From Micractinium sp. NFX-FRZ (taxonomy: Eukaryota; Chlorophyta; Trebouxiophyceae; Chlorellales; Chlorellaceae): DNA of 51,013 bases. The translations under genes were made by a program, and so were the position numbers. Positions 31,601-41,000 of this stretch are shown here, piece after piece (the first letter of the stretch is position 1; each line of letters opens with the position of its first letter). The stretch lies in NCBI GenBank assembly GCA_029339195.1, contig JAPTJF010000449.1:1-51013 (forward strand), in the 5' to 3' direction. Below the pieces are notes generated by a model. It did no database searches and had not been told where the DNA came from. It saw only the letters and a list, made by a program, of their open reading frames with translations.

Positions 31601-34319
31601 GGCACGGCAGGGGGTCACTTGGGAAGGAGGGCATACGTTAATCCCGAGAGAAGTGGGACGAGGGAGGGAAGGGCAGACGGAGCCTGTCCCTGTTCTTTGT
31701 GCACATGCGAGTGCTGAGAGGGCTCTGGGTCACACCTTGCCCATGGCTGGGGCACCCAACCAGCTTGCCAGCGCCGCCCGCCCACCTGGTAGCGCAGCAC
31801 AATGTCGGGGAAGGGCTCGCCGTTGGGCAGCCGCCCCTCGCGCATCGCCTTGCTGCCGCCTGCCGTGCGATTGCCCTGCTCCCCGTGCAGGTAGTAGTGG
31901 TACAGGTGAGCCAGCTCCTGAGGGCAGCACGGGCACGCAGGAGGCAGAGTGGGTCAAGGGAGCACAATAGGAACCGAGTTGGCAGGCAAGCGCAGGTGGA
32001 ATGGGGAGGTGGGCCAGGCAGGCAGCCTCTGATGCTACCATGCACTGCCCCCGAGCCGTGTTCCCATGAACAGACAGACACACCCAACCCTCCTTCCCAT
32101 CCTCATCTTGTCCGGCCCACCATCACCACATGCCCCTGGTTGAGCACGCCCTCTCGCGCCACTCATGCACATCCTCGGCCCCGCCCACCTGGCAGATGTG
32201 GCTGCCCTGCTGGTCATCCATGATCTGCCGCAGCACATCCGGCTTCAAGTCACCAATCACCACACGCGTGAAGCTGGGGCCCGCCCCCACCGCAGCCCCC
32301 TCCTGCCCATCGCCCTCCGCCTCGCCCTCTGCCGCCACCCAGGCGCGTGCCACGCTGAACGGCTGCTCCATGGGTGCCAGGGTGGAGGGGTCTGCGGGGT
32401 TGCGGTGCACCATGTCCTCCACATACACCTCCTGCAAGGGGGGCGACAGGCAGGGGCTAGGTGGTGTGAGGGAGAGGGTGGTGGAAGTGGGGAGGTCCGA
32501 GAGAGCAGCAGCAGGCTACTAGGTGGCGAGAACAACGCAGGCAGGCACAGTGTCAGAGCAGCAGCGCTGGCACGTGGGACAACAGGCAGGGCGTCCTGGC
32601 ACGCAGCGGGCGTCAACATCCCTGCATTATATGTTGCAACCCGCCCGGCCCCGCCTGCCTCCGCTCAGCCCCACCCCGCCCGGGCGCACCTCACGCGCCG
32701 CGTAGCGCGCCTCCAGGTCGGCAGCACCCAGGCACAGCTCGTGGACGTAGCGCTCGTCTGCACGCTTGGTGGCCACTTTGATGGAGCTGCAGGCAGTTTG
32801 GGTGGTGGGGGAGGGGCGATATGGGTGCGTAGGAACTGGGTAGAAGGGTGGATAAGGTTAATCAACAGCAGGCTGCAAACAGGTGAGCACTTCAGCGCCG
32901 CAGCTCGCTGTGCAGCATGGCGCAGCTGACACCAGGGCGTCAGTGCCGCCTCTCTACCGTGTGCATAGAAACCGACAGCTGGCCCATGCGCGCACCTGCC
33001 CATAAAGAAGCCGGCGTTCTTGGAGCCTGCGTTGGGCAGCAGGGCACACACCGGTACGTGGATTGCATCACATGCAGCAGCCAGCAGCAGCAGCAGCGCA
33101 TGGAGCCAGCTGGCGGCGCCCAGCACATGAGAGAAAAGGCAGCTCACCAACGCCGAAGAAGGACAGGTCGCCAGTGAGGAAGCGGCCTGCGCCGGCCGCT
33201 GCCCCGCCACCGCCCCCGCGCCCCGCCGCCACCGGCTCCTGCGGCGCTGCACCCCGCTCCTCCATGCTGAGGTTCATCACCGCCTGGCCGTGGGGAAAAG
33301 GTGGCAGCAAGGAGAAGTGGTGTTAACTCCAGGGAGCAGCGGCTGCGTGCATCCTTGAACAGGCAGGCAGTTAAAGGTAGCTGTCACTGCATATCACAGC
33401 GGCTGCGCGTGTTGCATTCCTCAGCTGCCGTGCTCAGCCCTCAGCACGGCAACGCCTCAACCATCTGCTGCCTGGCCACACCCTTCACCCTGCTGCTGGC
33501 CCTGACCACATCTCCCTGTCACGCACCCAGTCCGCCAGCTCGTGCTTGTTCATGCCGTAGCCATTGTCTTGGATGGCCACCAGCCCCCGAGCTGTGGCAG
33601 GGTTGCTAACCGACACAACAAGAGAGATGGTGATGGCGCGGCGGCGGGGGGCATTGCGCCGCGTTGCCCGCAGGCTGTTGTCCACAAACTCGGCCAGGGC
33701 TGCACTCAGCCAGGCAGGTGGGTTGGGCAAGCGGTTGGGTGAGCACCCAGATGGAACAAAGGTCATGCGCGACAGCAGGTGCCGGGCTGTAAGTTTGAGC
33801 AACGGCATCGAGTAAGCGCAGGAGGGGCCCCGGCAGCACCCCATGCCCCACCTACCGTACACAAAGGGGTGCCGCCCCTGCGCCGCAAAGTACTCAAACT
33901 CGCCCGCCATGGTGAGCGTCTTGGGGTGGGGCTGGAAGCTGATGCGCTCACGGGCGGGCGCCGCCAGCGCGGCGTCGGCCGCCGACGCGAGCACCAGCGT
34001 CGCACCATCCTTCAGCTGCTGCACGTCCGCGTCGCTGTCAAACGCTTTGATCGTGTCGGTAATCACATAGTCCTGCAGGCGGGCAGCGCAGGGGGATGCG
34101 AGGGCTCTGGGTGCCCAGGCGCCGCGCCTGCCGCCACCTGCTGCCGCCTGCCGCCACCGCCCAGCCCGGCTCCCCCGCTCGCCAGCGCACCTGACCCCGC
34201 AGCTCTGCGTCAAAGTGCTGCTCCACAGCACGTTTGAGCGCGTCCAGGCCGCTCAGGGGCAGCGCCACGAGCGCCTCCCCGCGCCCCGGCAGCACCAAGC
34301 GGCACTGGGGGCCCTGCAT
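19623..34319 (-). CDS. SMCHD1/GMI1-like GHKL ATPase with SMC hinge, 2334 aa
   Basis: A non-canonical SMC-type chromatin protein (animal SMCHD1: epigenetic silencing; plant GMI1: homologous recombination). Thirty-five exons: 34319-34191, 34072-33856, 33699-33527, 33283-33148, 33026-32996, 32786-32690, 32431-32189, 31917-31786, 31569-31453, 31245-30856, 30595-30516, 30341-30188, 29974-29828, 29611-29447, 29201-28583, 28395-27721, 27534-27262, 27003-26861, 26585-26458, 26236-26132, 25888-25739, 25502-25286, 25040-24653, 24458-24212, 24008-23873, 23709-23559, 23229-23082, 22898-22766, 22524-22332, 22062-21706, 21481-21303, 20859-20716, 20533-20429, 20155-20014, 19783-19623. Exon lengths sum to 7005 bases, exactly divisible by three, with every phase matching. 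Domains: ubiquitin-like (about 1-75), GHKL ATPase (about 80-270), transducer-like (to about 640) with FEAFWQGRLIP, several Ig-like strands with FGNP, WGNPTA and AGNPT turns, coiled coil (1864-1908), hinge (about 1970-2200), second helical stretch and a basic tail (GRKRRGRR, KGKRRRMQRMR). Human SMCHD1 is 2005 aa. Nuclear location is inferred. Confidence 0.9.
20716..22062 (-). other. SMC hinge domain of the SMCHD1-like protein
   Basis: Exons 30-32. Hinge landmarks are GDPGLVGVLAQLATVDD, MRGSLATVVVTD, a long basic loop, WPRGCLGYALNLV, SSMLGTTLVFERLKEAEAY and the closing strands TILTLDGRRITAQGIVSG. In SMCHD1 and plant DMS3/GMI1 this domain dimerises and binds nucleic acid. Predicted coiled coils flank it on both sides (22898-22766 and 20533-20014), as in SMC-type proteins. 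Confidence 0.85.
23241..23490. repeat. degenerate tandem repeat, unit about 117-129 bp, in an intron
   Basis: Two diverged units lie between exons 26 and 27 of the SMCHD1-like gene. gcagagcagggcaa recurs at 23247 and 23375, and gcaagccagc...gcgggtgg recurs near 23331 and 23447. No exon sequence is involved. Confidence 0.7.
26733..26769. repeat. 16-bp tandem duplication in an intron
   Basis: gcacccagaggcatcg occurs at 26733-26748 and 26749-26764, followed by a partial third copy. It lies between exons 18 and 19 of the SMCHD1-like gene. Confidence 0.85.
27535..27597. repeat. GGCAGT-type microsatellite in an intron
   Basis: Imperfect repeats of ggcagt, ggcaggcagt and ggcagtaag lie directly upstream of the acceptor of exon 17 of the SMCHD1-like gene. 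Confidence 0.7.
32996..33026 (-). other. 31-nt microexon completing the GHKL nucleotide lid
   Basis: Exon 5 of the SMCHD1-like gene is 31 nt long and encodes GSKNAGFFMG, joined between FFGVG and SSIKVATKR. With it the protein reads FFGVGGSKNAGFFMG, the glycine-rich GHKL motif. Without it the frame is lost. Confidence 0.85.
33148..33856 (-). other. GHKL ATPase motifs of the SMCHD1-like protein
   Basis: Exons 3 and 4 plus flanks carry ALAEFVDNSLRATRRN (catalytic Glu119, Mg-binding Asn123), AIQDNGYGMNKHELADW (Asp160, Gly-rich motif) and LTGDLSFFGVGG (lid). All residues needed for ATP binding and hydrolysis in SMCHD1-type GHKL domains are present. A Gly/Ala-rich insertion (about 33190-33250) lengthens the loop before the lid. 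Confidence 0.85.
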
Positions 34320-34663
34320 GGCTGCTCCTGTTTTTTGTGCTACCAGGCTCCCGAAGGGCGACTAGGGCCGGGACCAATTCGCTGGCTGCGGCTGCCTGCC
34401 CATTTTGGAATTTGTGTATGGTCCCCAGCTGCGGCTCCTCTTCGCTGATGCTGATCACTGCCCGACGCGTGTGTGCTTCGCTGGGAGCGGCAACTCTGCC
34501 GCACGGCAACGTGGCATGCCTTGCCTGCTGTGTCCTTTCGGCCTGGCTTTCCCTGGCGCGCTGGCTGCCTTATTGCCTCGTGTATTATAATACTAGACAC
34601 ATCGCAGCATATCCCAAGAGCCAAGCACCCAGCCAGTGCCTGCAAAGCTCCTCGGTGCCGGCG
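34320..34663. promoter_or_regulatory. divergent promoter region, 344 bp
   Basis: It separates the ATG of the SMCHD1-like gene (-, 34319) from the ATG of the reductase (+, 34664). Both promoters and 5' UTRs must fit here or overlap. An AT-rich patch (tattataatactagac, about 34583-34598) is the only TATA-like sequence and would suit the + strand gene. Confidence 0.55.
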
Positions 34664-37601
34664 ATGACGCTTGTTGCTGTGACTGGCGGAGGAGGCTATG
34701 TGGCCACAGAGCTCATACATCAGCTCCTGGTGCGCTGAACCGAGGGGCCGCTTCCAGCTTGTGCCTGCGTCACCGCTGCCGCTGCCGCCACTGCCGCTGC
34801 TGCCTTGAAGGCCTGCCCATGCTCACCAGTAACCCCGCCCCTTGCCCTCCTGGCCTTGCAGGCCAAGGGTTACAGCGTACGTGCCACGGTGCGAAGCCGG
34901 GCAGACACCGAAAAGGTGGCGCACCTGGAGCGCCTGGCAGAGGCGCTGCCGGGTACGTGGGTTGCTGGGCGGGCGTGGTGGCCGGGGAGGCCGGGCGCCC
35001 AAGCTGCGGGTGGGGCGCCCAAGCACTGGCAGATGCCCCCCTTCCGCCTGGCACGTCACACGCACCTGCATGCACTCAAACCCCCTGCACTCTGCAGGCA
35101 GCCTGGGGCTAGCAGGAAGCCGGCCTGCTGGCAGAGGGTGCCATCAGGCCACCTGTCAACTAGCACGCCACATGCCTGCACGCACTCACACCTGCTTGGG
35201 GCGTGGGCCTCCCTGCACCCTGCAGGCAGCCTGGAGCTGGTGGAGGCCGACCTGCTGGCGGAGGGCGCGTTTGACGCCGCCTTCCGCGGCTGCACCTATG
35301 TCTTCCACTGCGCCTCCCCCTTCTTCATCGAGGCGGGGGACCCGCAGGCGCAGCTGGTGGACCCCGCCGTCAAGGGCACGCGCAACGTGATGGCGGCGGT
35401 GGCGCGCAACAAGGGGGATGTGCGCCGCGTGGTGCTGACCTCGTCGTGCGCGGGTGGGTGGGTGGGTGGGTGGGTGCCAGCATGGGCACGTGTGTTCCCA
35501 GCCAGGGGCAGCGCTGGGTCCTGGCTGCAGAGTTGCGACGTGCGTTTGCCGTTCCAGCCCGTGTGTGCAAGGCAAACCTGCGAGGCAGCCATCCTGGCAG
35601 CCTTCCTGCCCTGCCTGCCCCACCTGCCCTGCCCCCCCCAACGTCAACAGCACCTGCCCTCCAGCTCATCAGCCACACCCCCTTCCCCCCCAATGCCTCC
35701 CCCTCTGCTCCCGCCTGGCGCAGCCATCAAGGGGATGAACAACCCGGCAGCACCCAAGGAGGGCAGCACGTACAGCGAGGTGAGAGGCGCCACCCACTGC
35801 CCCTTGTGCCTCCCTTGTGCCACCCTTGCGCCTCTCTTGTGCCACCAAACTGCCCAGTTGCACGACCAGATGCGTGCATACGCCCCCTCCCTCACCCTTC
35901 CCCTGGCGAGTCGAGCGCACCACCAGCGCCGCCTCACTGCCTATACGCCTGGCCTTGCCATTGGGTTTGTCCCTGCAGGCCGACTGGAACGAGACGTCGA
36001 CTGTGGAGGGCGGGGAGGCTTACTGGGTCAGCAAGGTGCAGGCGGAGCGCGCGGCCTGGGAGGTTGCACGGGAGCAGGGCCTCGACTTGGTCACCATCCT
36101 GCCGGGTGGGTGGGAAGGGTGTGGCGGGGTGGGAATGCATGCAAAGTGGCTTGGGTTCCTGATGGTAAATGCGTGCGGGGGAGAGCTGTGGCAGCCAGGG
36201 TGAGGGGCTGAGGCGCTGATGAAGAGGACCATGAAGCATTGTGCTGCCTTTGCCCGCCCCCTCCCGCTGCCGCCCCCTGCCCTGCCCACTCCACCCCTCA
36301 CTACTGCACCCCTCCCCTCACCTGCAAGGGCCTGCCCCTCGGGATACGTCTTGGGCCTTCCTGCCTCCGTCGTCCCTTCCTGTCTCTTTGTCGTCAACCT
36401 GTTTTGCCTCCCCTCATGCCCCCTCCAGAGTTCATGATGGGTCCAGTCATCTCCCAACTCGCTCTTGCCCCACCCACATCCACACCCTCACCCTCTTACC
36501 CCATCCCCTCTGGTTATTCTTATGTGTGCATCTCCCTCCCTGCCCCCCCCTTCCTCTCCAGAGTTCATCATGGGTCCAGTCATCTCCCGCCGCACCGACG
36601 CCACCAGCATGGGTTACATGAAGGCCTGGGTGGAGGGGACAGCCCAGAGTGGGGCCCCCGTGTTTGCAGACGTGAGCACGCGCGCGCCGCGCGCCAGCCG
36701 ACGCCCTCTGCAGCGCACCATTCAGTGGCGGTTGCTTGCCAGCGTTGGCGTTTGTGGTTGGCGCGGTGTGCATTCCCACTCCAAATCAGTCTGCACGTGC
36801 CGCCCTGCCCAGTGCCCACTTGCATCACCATCACCACCCCTGCAGGTGCGTGACGTGGCCCGGGCCCACATCCTGGCAGCCGAGAACCAGGCAGCCAGCG
36901 GGCGGTACATTGTGGCCAACAGCCACTCCACCCCCGCCGCCAGCATCTCCTCCTGGCTCCAGGTGCGGGCTGGGCAGGCGGCACGGCAGGGTGGGCTGGC
37001 AAAGTGGTACGACGGACCCTATTGTGGGAGGCAACTGGCAGGGTGACGGCAGGAACAGCCTGCAGCGCTTGCCCCCCAGAGTGTTTGCCGGCACGGCACC
37101 TGCTGGCGGCGCAGGATGACGTGGGGCATCTGGTTGGGGACCTGGTGCTGCCTGCCTGCCTGCTCCCTCCCAACCAAACCATCACAGGAGGGCCTCACTC
37201 CTTCCCCACGGAGCTGGCCAGCTCCTTTGACATTGTTTTTGAGACTAGCGGATGAAGTTTGTTGAAACCTCGGGCAGGAAGCTCCCAGCAGATGCACTGC
37301 GCAGCTGGCCCTCAACCCTGCCCTCCCTCACCCGCCCCCGCCCCTCGCCCCCTCCCCTCATTCCCCCCCTCACCCGCCCCACCCCACCTTACCCCCGCCC
37401 CCCACCCTCCAGGAGCGCTTCCCCGACTGCGATTTTGGTGCAGGCGAGGCGGGGCAGCCGGAGGAGAAGATCAACAACGGGCGGGTGCAGCGCGAGCTGG
37501 GGCTGGGCATCACGCCGGTCAAGGAGACGGTGCAGGACATGGCGGCAACGCTGGTGGCGCTGGGGCTGGCCACGCCCAAGAGCAAGCCCGGCGCGGCGTA
37601 A
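34664..37601 (+). CDS. NAD(P)-dependent reductase/epimerase of the CCR/DFR-like extended SDR family
   Basis: Extended short-chain dehydrogenase, related to cinnamoyl-CoA reductase and dihydroflavonol reductase; substrate unknown. Eight exons: 34664-34729, 34862-34952, 35226-35453, 35724-35779, 35979-36105, 36562-36671, 36846-36962 and 37413-37601; 327 aa. The N-terminal Rossmann motif is VTGGGGYVATELI (residues 6-18). Other landmarks are YSVRATVRS (cofactor selection), HCASPFF, VDPAVKGTRNVMAAV, VVLTSS (Ser126/127) and the catalytic pair Y162-x3-K166 in EAYWVSKVQAERAAWE. The C-terminus has INNGRVQRELGLGITPVKET, typical of the family. Green algae lack lignin, so a general carbonyl reduction role is likelier than true CCR activity. 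Two introns contain copies of the starts of exons 3 and 6. Confidence 0.88.
35093..35270 (+). repeat. diverged duplicate of the start of reductase exon 3
   Basis: tgcaggcagcctgg occurs at 35093 in the intron and at 35221, the true acceptor and exon start (offset 128). About 48 bases remain alignable (aggaagccggcctgctggca versus tggaggccgacctgctggcg). The copy keeps a CAG acceptor. Confidence 0.75.
36423..36588 (+). repeat. duplicate of the start of reductase exon 6 with its acceptor
   Basis: Thirty-three bases at 36423-36455 (ctccagagttcatgatgggt and onward) match the true acceptor and exon start at 36556-36588 with one difference (atgatg versus atcatg). The offset is 133. The intronic copy is a plausible alternative acceptor, but its reading frame soon runs into non-family sequence. 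Confidence 0.9.
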
Positions 37602-38041
37602 GAATGCAGCCATCTTTTATACTCCTGTGCTCAATTTTTAGGGCTCGTTGCTGCACCTACAACCCGGGTGTGCGACCACATCATAGCTTCACTACGCGCG
37701 ACAGCCCAACACAGAGGGGCATTGGAACATGCAGCACCAGACCACCTCTTTCCTCCAGCCTGCTTTTGTACCTGCATGCCTGTACTTCGCTGCTCCTTCT
37801 GTCTGTACTTGAGCGTGCCCCCGACTCGTGTTGCCCTCAATGTCCCATGCACCCAAATCCACACATGCCCCCCACAGAATCCAGTCCTCCGATTCAATTT
37901 TGTTGCTCGGCCTTTTGAACATGTCATTCGCTGACCAAAGCAGGGTGACCCATCCCAGCAGCAGTCACTCAGAGGCGGTGCATGAAACACAATACGTCAC
38001 GATCAACTGGCAGCTGGCGGGGCCAGCACCACCCGCCGTAG
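37602..38041. other. convergent 3' regions of the reductase and cereblon genes
   Basis: A 440-bp, relatively AT-rich stretch with no supported gene. It must hold both 3' UTRs. No exact TGTAA on either strand was noticed. Confidence 0.5.
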
Positions 38042-41000
38042 CTAGCTGCCGCCCTCCTCGCTGCCGCTGCTGTCTGTGGCTGGTGAGCCCCCCGAATCCA
38101 GCAGGCTGCCCTCCTCCTCGCTGCCCCCCTGCCTGCCGCTGCCGCCATCTGCGTCCGAGCTGGCCAGCGACCCTCCCGAGTCCAGCAGGCTGCCCTCCTC
38201 CTCGCCGCTCGTCCACCCGCCGTCCCCCGCCCCCTCGTCGCTGCTGCCGCCGCCGTGCAGGTAGCCGCCCGCCGGCGGCACCGGCTCGCGGTGGCCTCCC
38301 GCCTGGGGCAGCGGCGGGTGGGGGGGGTGGGGGCACAGGGTGGTGGGTGGGCGGCTCATCATGGTGATGTCACCCCAGGGCAAATGGGTTGGCAGGCAGT
38401 CCACCACACCCCCTTGCCGGTACCCCTGACCAAAGCACACTGCCCACCAGCCCGGCAGCAGCCCCTGGCACCTGCACTACTGCCCAAGCCAAAACACGTC
38501 GCGTCCGCACACATCAGCACAGTGGGCCAGCTCTTCCACCCCGCACCGCCCGCCCACCTGCAGCGCCGGCCGGCGCATCCCCCAGAAGCTGGCGGGCTGC
38601 AGGCCGGGGCGCACCGCCGTGAACTTCCACCCCAGGTGCTGCCCGCAGCCGCAGTAGGCGCACTGCCACGCGTAGCCTGCATGCAGGCCAGGTGACAAAG
38701 CGATGGGCTGAGCGAGCAGCATAACGGTGGGCGCCTTGGGAGACCTCTCGCAGTCACTGTGGCGATCATCACGTCACGCTGGGGGACACAGATCACATCA
38801 TGGAACAGTAGGCACGTCAGGGCAAGGCGCACCTGGGAACCAGCTGTGCTGCGTCTCCGGCCCACCTTCGAGCAGCACGTTGCCAGACACCTGCGGGGTC
38901 ACGGGCGGACAAGGCCAGATTCCTCACCCTGCTCTGCCACCGCCAAGCAAACCGCCACCCAATCCAGTGCTCAGTCACAGCATGCCCATGACCCATTTAC
39001 CCAAAGCGTGACAACCCCCCTGCCGCGGCCGTCGCCTCTGTAGGGCGCTGCGGCACCGCGAGGCACAGCGCAGCATAGCACAGCACGGCACCTTTGACAG
39101 CGTGACGATGTCGTGGACAAAGGAGTGGCTGTTGACGTAGCAGGCGCTGATGCCCTCCTCGCTCATCTGTGTGCAGCAGGGTGGATGAGGGGGGCAGGGT
39201 CGGGTGGATGGAGAAGTGGGGGCAGCAGGGGAGTGCGGAACAAAAAAGGGGAAGCTGTGCAAGCGCCTTGGTAGCGCCAAGCACGCCATGGTAGGGGCAA
39301 GCACAGAGTGGTGGGAGCTGGCATGGCAGCAGGAAGAAGCTGAACCGCTGCAAACTAGGCGAGCTAGCGCAGCCGCCCCACCTGCACGGCGTCGGCGCTG
39401 CGCGCCAGCGAGGCGCCACACGCGCGACAGCACAGCGCGCCCAGCGCCTGCAGCAGCTTGCACTCCGCCCGCAGCCGTTCATCCACTGCATCGGCAGGTC
39501 AAGCCAGGGGTCAAGGTGGGGGTGGGCGGACTGTATTAGGCTGCAATCCCTCTGTGTGCCTTGTGTCCCACCTGTCCCGCCTCTACCCCCTACCTGCCTC
39601 CTCCCCCTCACAAACGTCCATCCCCCTCACCCAACCCCACCTCCCCACCTCATCGCCCTCCCCTCAATCCTCCCTGCCCTGCCCTCCCCTTCCCCCTCCA
39701 CCCACCTGACCGCGCCTCCAGCAGCTGCTGCCGTATGTCGTCGTCCACCGGCAGGTTGGAGAGCAAAAAGTAAGACAGCTCCAGAGGGTTGCCCACAAAC
39801 TCACGCGCCTGTGAAGTGCACATATCAAAACAAGTGGTGGGTGGGCAACAGGAGGTGGGGTGGCAGGAGGAAGTGGGAAAGCTTTAAAAGCTTGCCCTCA
39901 AGCAGGGAGGGACAGGAGAAGAGAATGCAAGCGGGGGCATCAGGGAGTGCGGGCAGGGAAGCACCCGCCTGCTGCAGCCCACACTAAAGCATGTGTGCAT
40001 GTATTCCACCATATGCATGCACGCTGGCAACAGCAGCTCGTCCTCCGCCCACCTGGGGTGCTATCGAGTGGAAGAGGCGCTTGGCGCGCCGGGCCAGCTG
40101 CCAGGCATCATAGCCAGCGTACAATGCAGGCGGGTGCCAGGCTGCGCCGCCCAGCGCCTCTCGCGGCACGCGCAACAGCGGCGGCTCCGGGAGCACCCTG
40201 CGGGGGCAGGGGGGAGAGGGGGCGGGGTGTGCCGGGGCACAAGGCACCAGCAGAGGCAGGTGACCTCATCCACCCCAGATGCGGGTCCCCTGCCTGCCCT
40301 CCCAAGCTGCAAGCTGCCGCCGCCACTGTGCCTCAGCAACCCCACCCCTGCATTGCTACACAGGCGCACACTCACTCCCATGCCACCCTGTCACGCCCGC
40401 ACACCCACACAAACGGACAATGTGAGAGTGCACCTGACGGGCACCGACGACAGCGGCAGGTTGCCCTCAATCACCTCCTCCAGCTGCACCTCCACACGCT
40501 GGCGACCTGCAGGCGGGGGGGCAATGGCGACAAGCACAGCACAGCCAGAGAAATGGGTCGTTGAGGGACCAGGGGTGGTCCATGCGCCCCGCTCCCCTCA
40601 GGGCTTGCCGCTGCCTGTCCCTACGGGGGGGCGCCACCCCCCCTTAAAAGCGCGCGGCATGTGCCCCGGGCCAGATCCTCCCTACCTCCTGCCAGGGCAA
40701 GGGGGCAGGCTTTCACCAAAGCTGGTGACCCTCACCTTTGGCCAGCAAGTTCACCCCCTGAGCCCCCATCTTGCGTATCTCCGCAACACACCCCACCCTG
40801 CAGGCAGCCGTGAGCGGCAGGCAGGCAGGCGTGAGGGCCCCAGTGCGGACAGCACGCATGCTTGCTCAAGCGCCGTCCGGCTCACCGCATCGCATCTGGC
40901 TGAGGAAGATAAGATGGCACGCTGGCAGCGCACGCATAGCCGGCGCCCGCCACAATACCCAGTCGTAACCACCGCCCGCCCCTCCTCAGGCCTCCATCCC

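Noticed and set aside
36423..36455. Mutually exclusive alternative exon in the reductase
   Set aside because: Only 33 bases are duplicated. Beyond them the sequence is pyrimidine-rich intron without family similarity, so it is treated as an echo rather than an exon.
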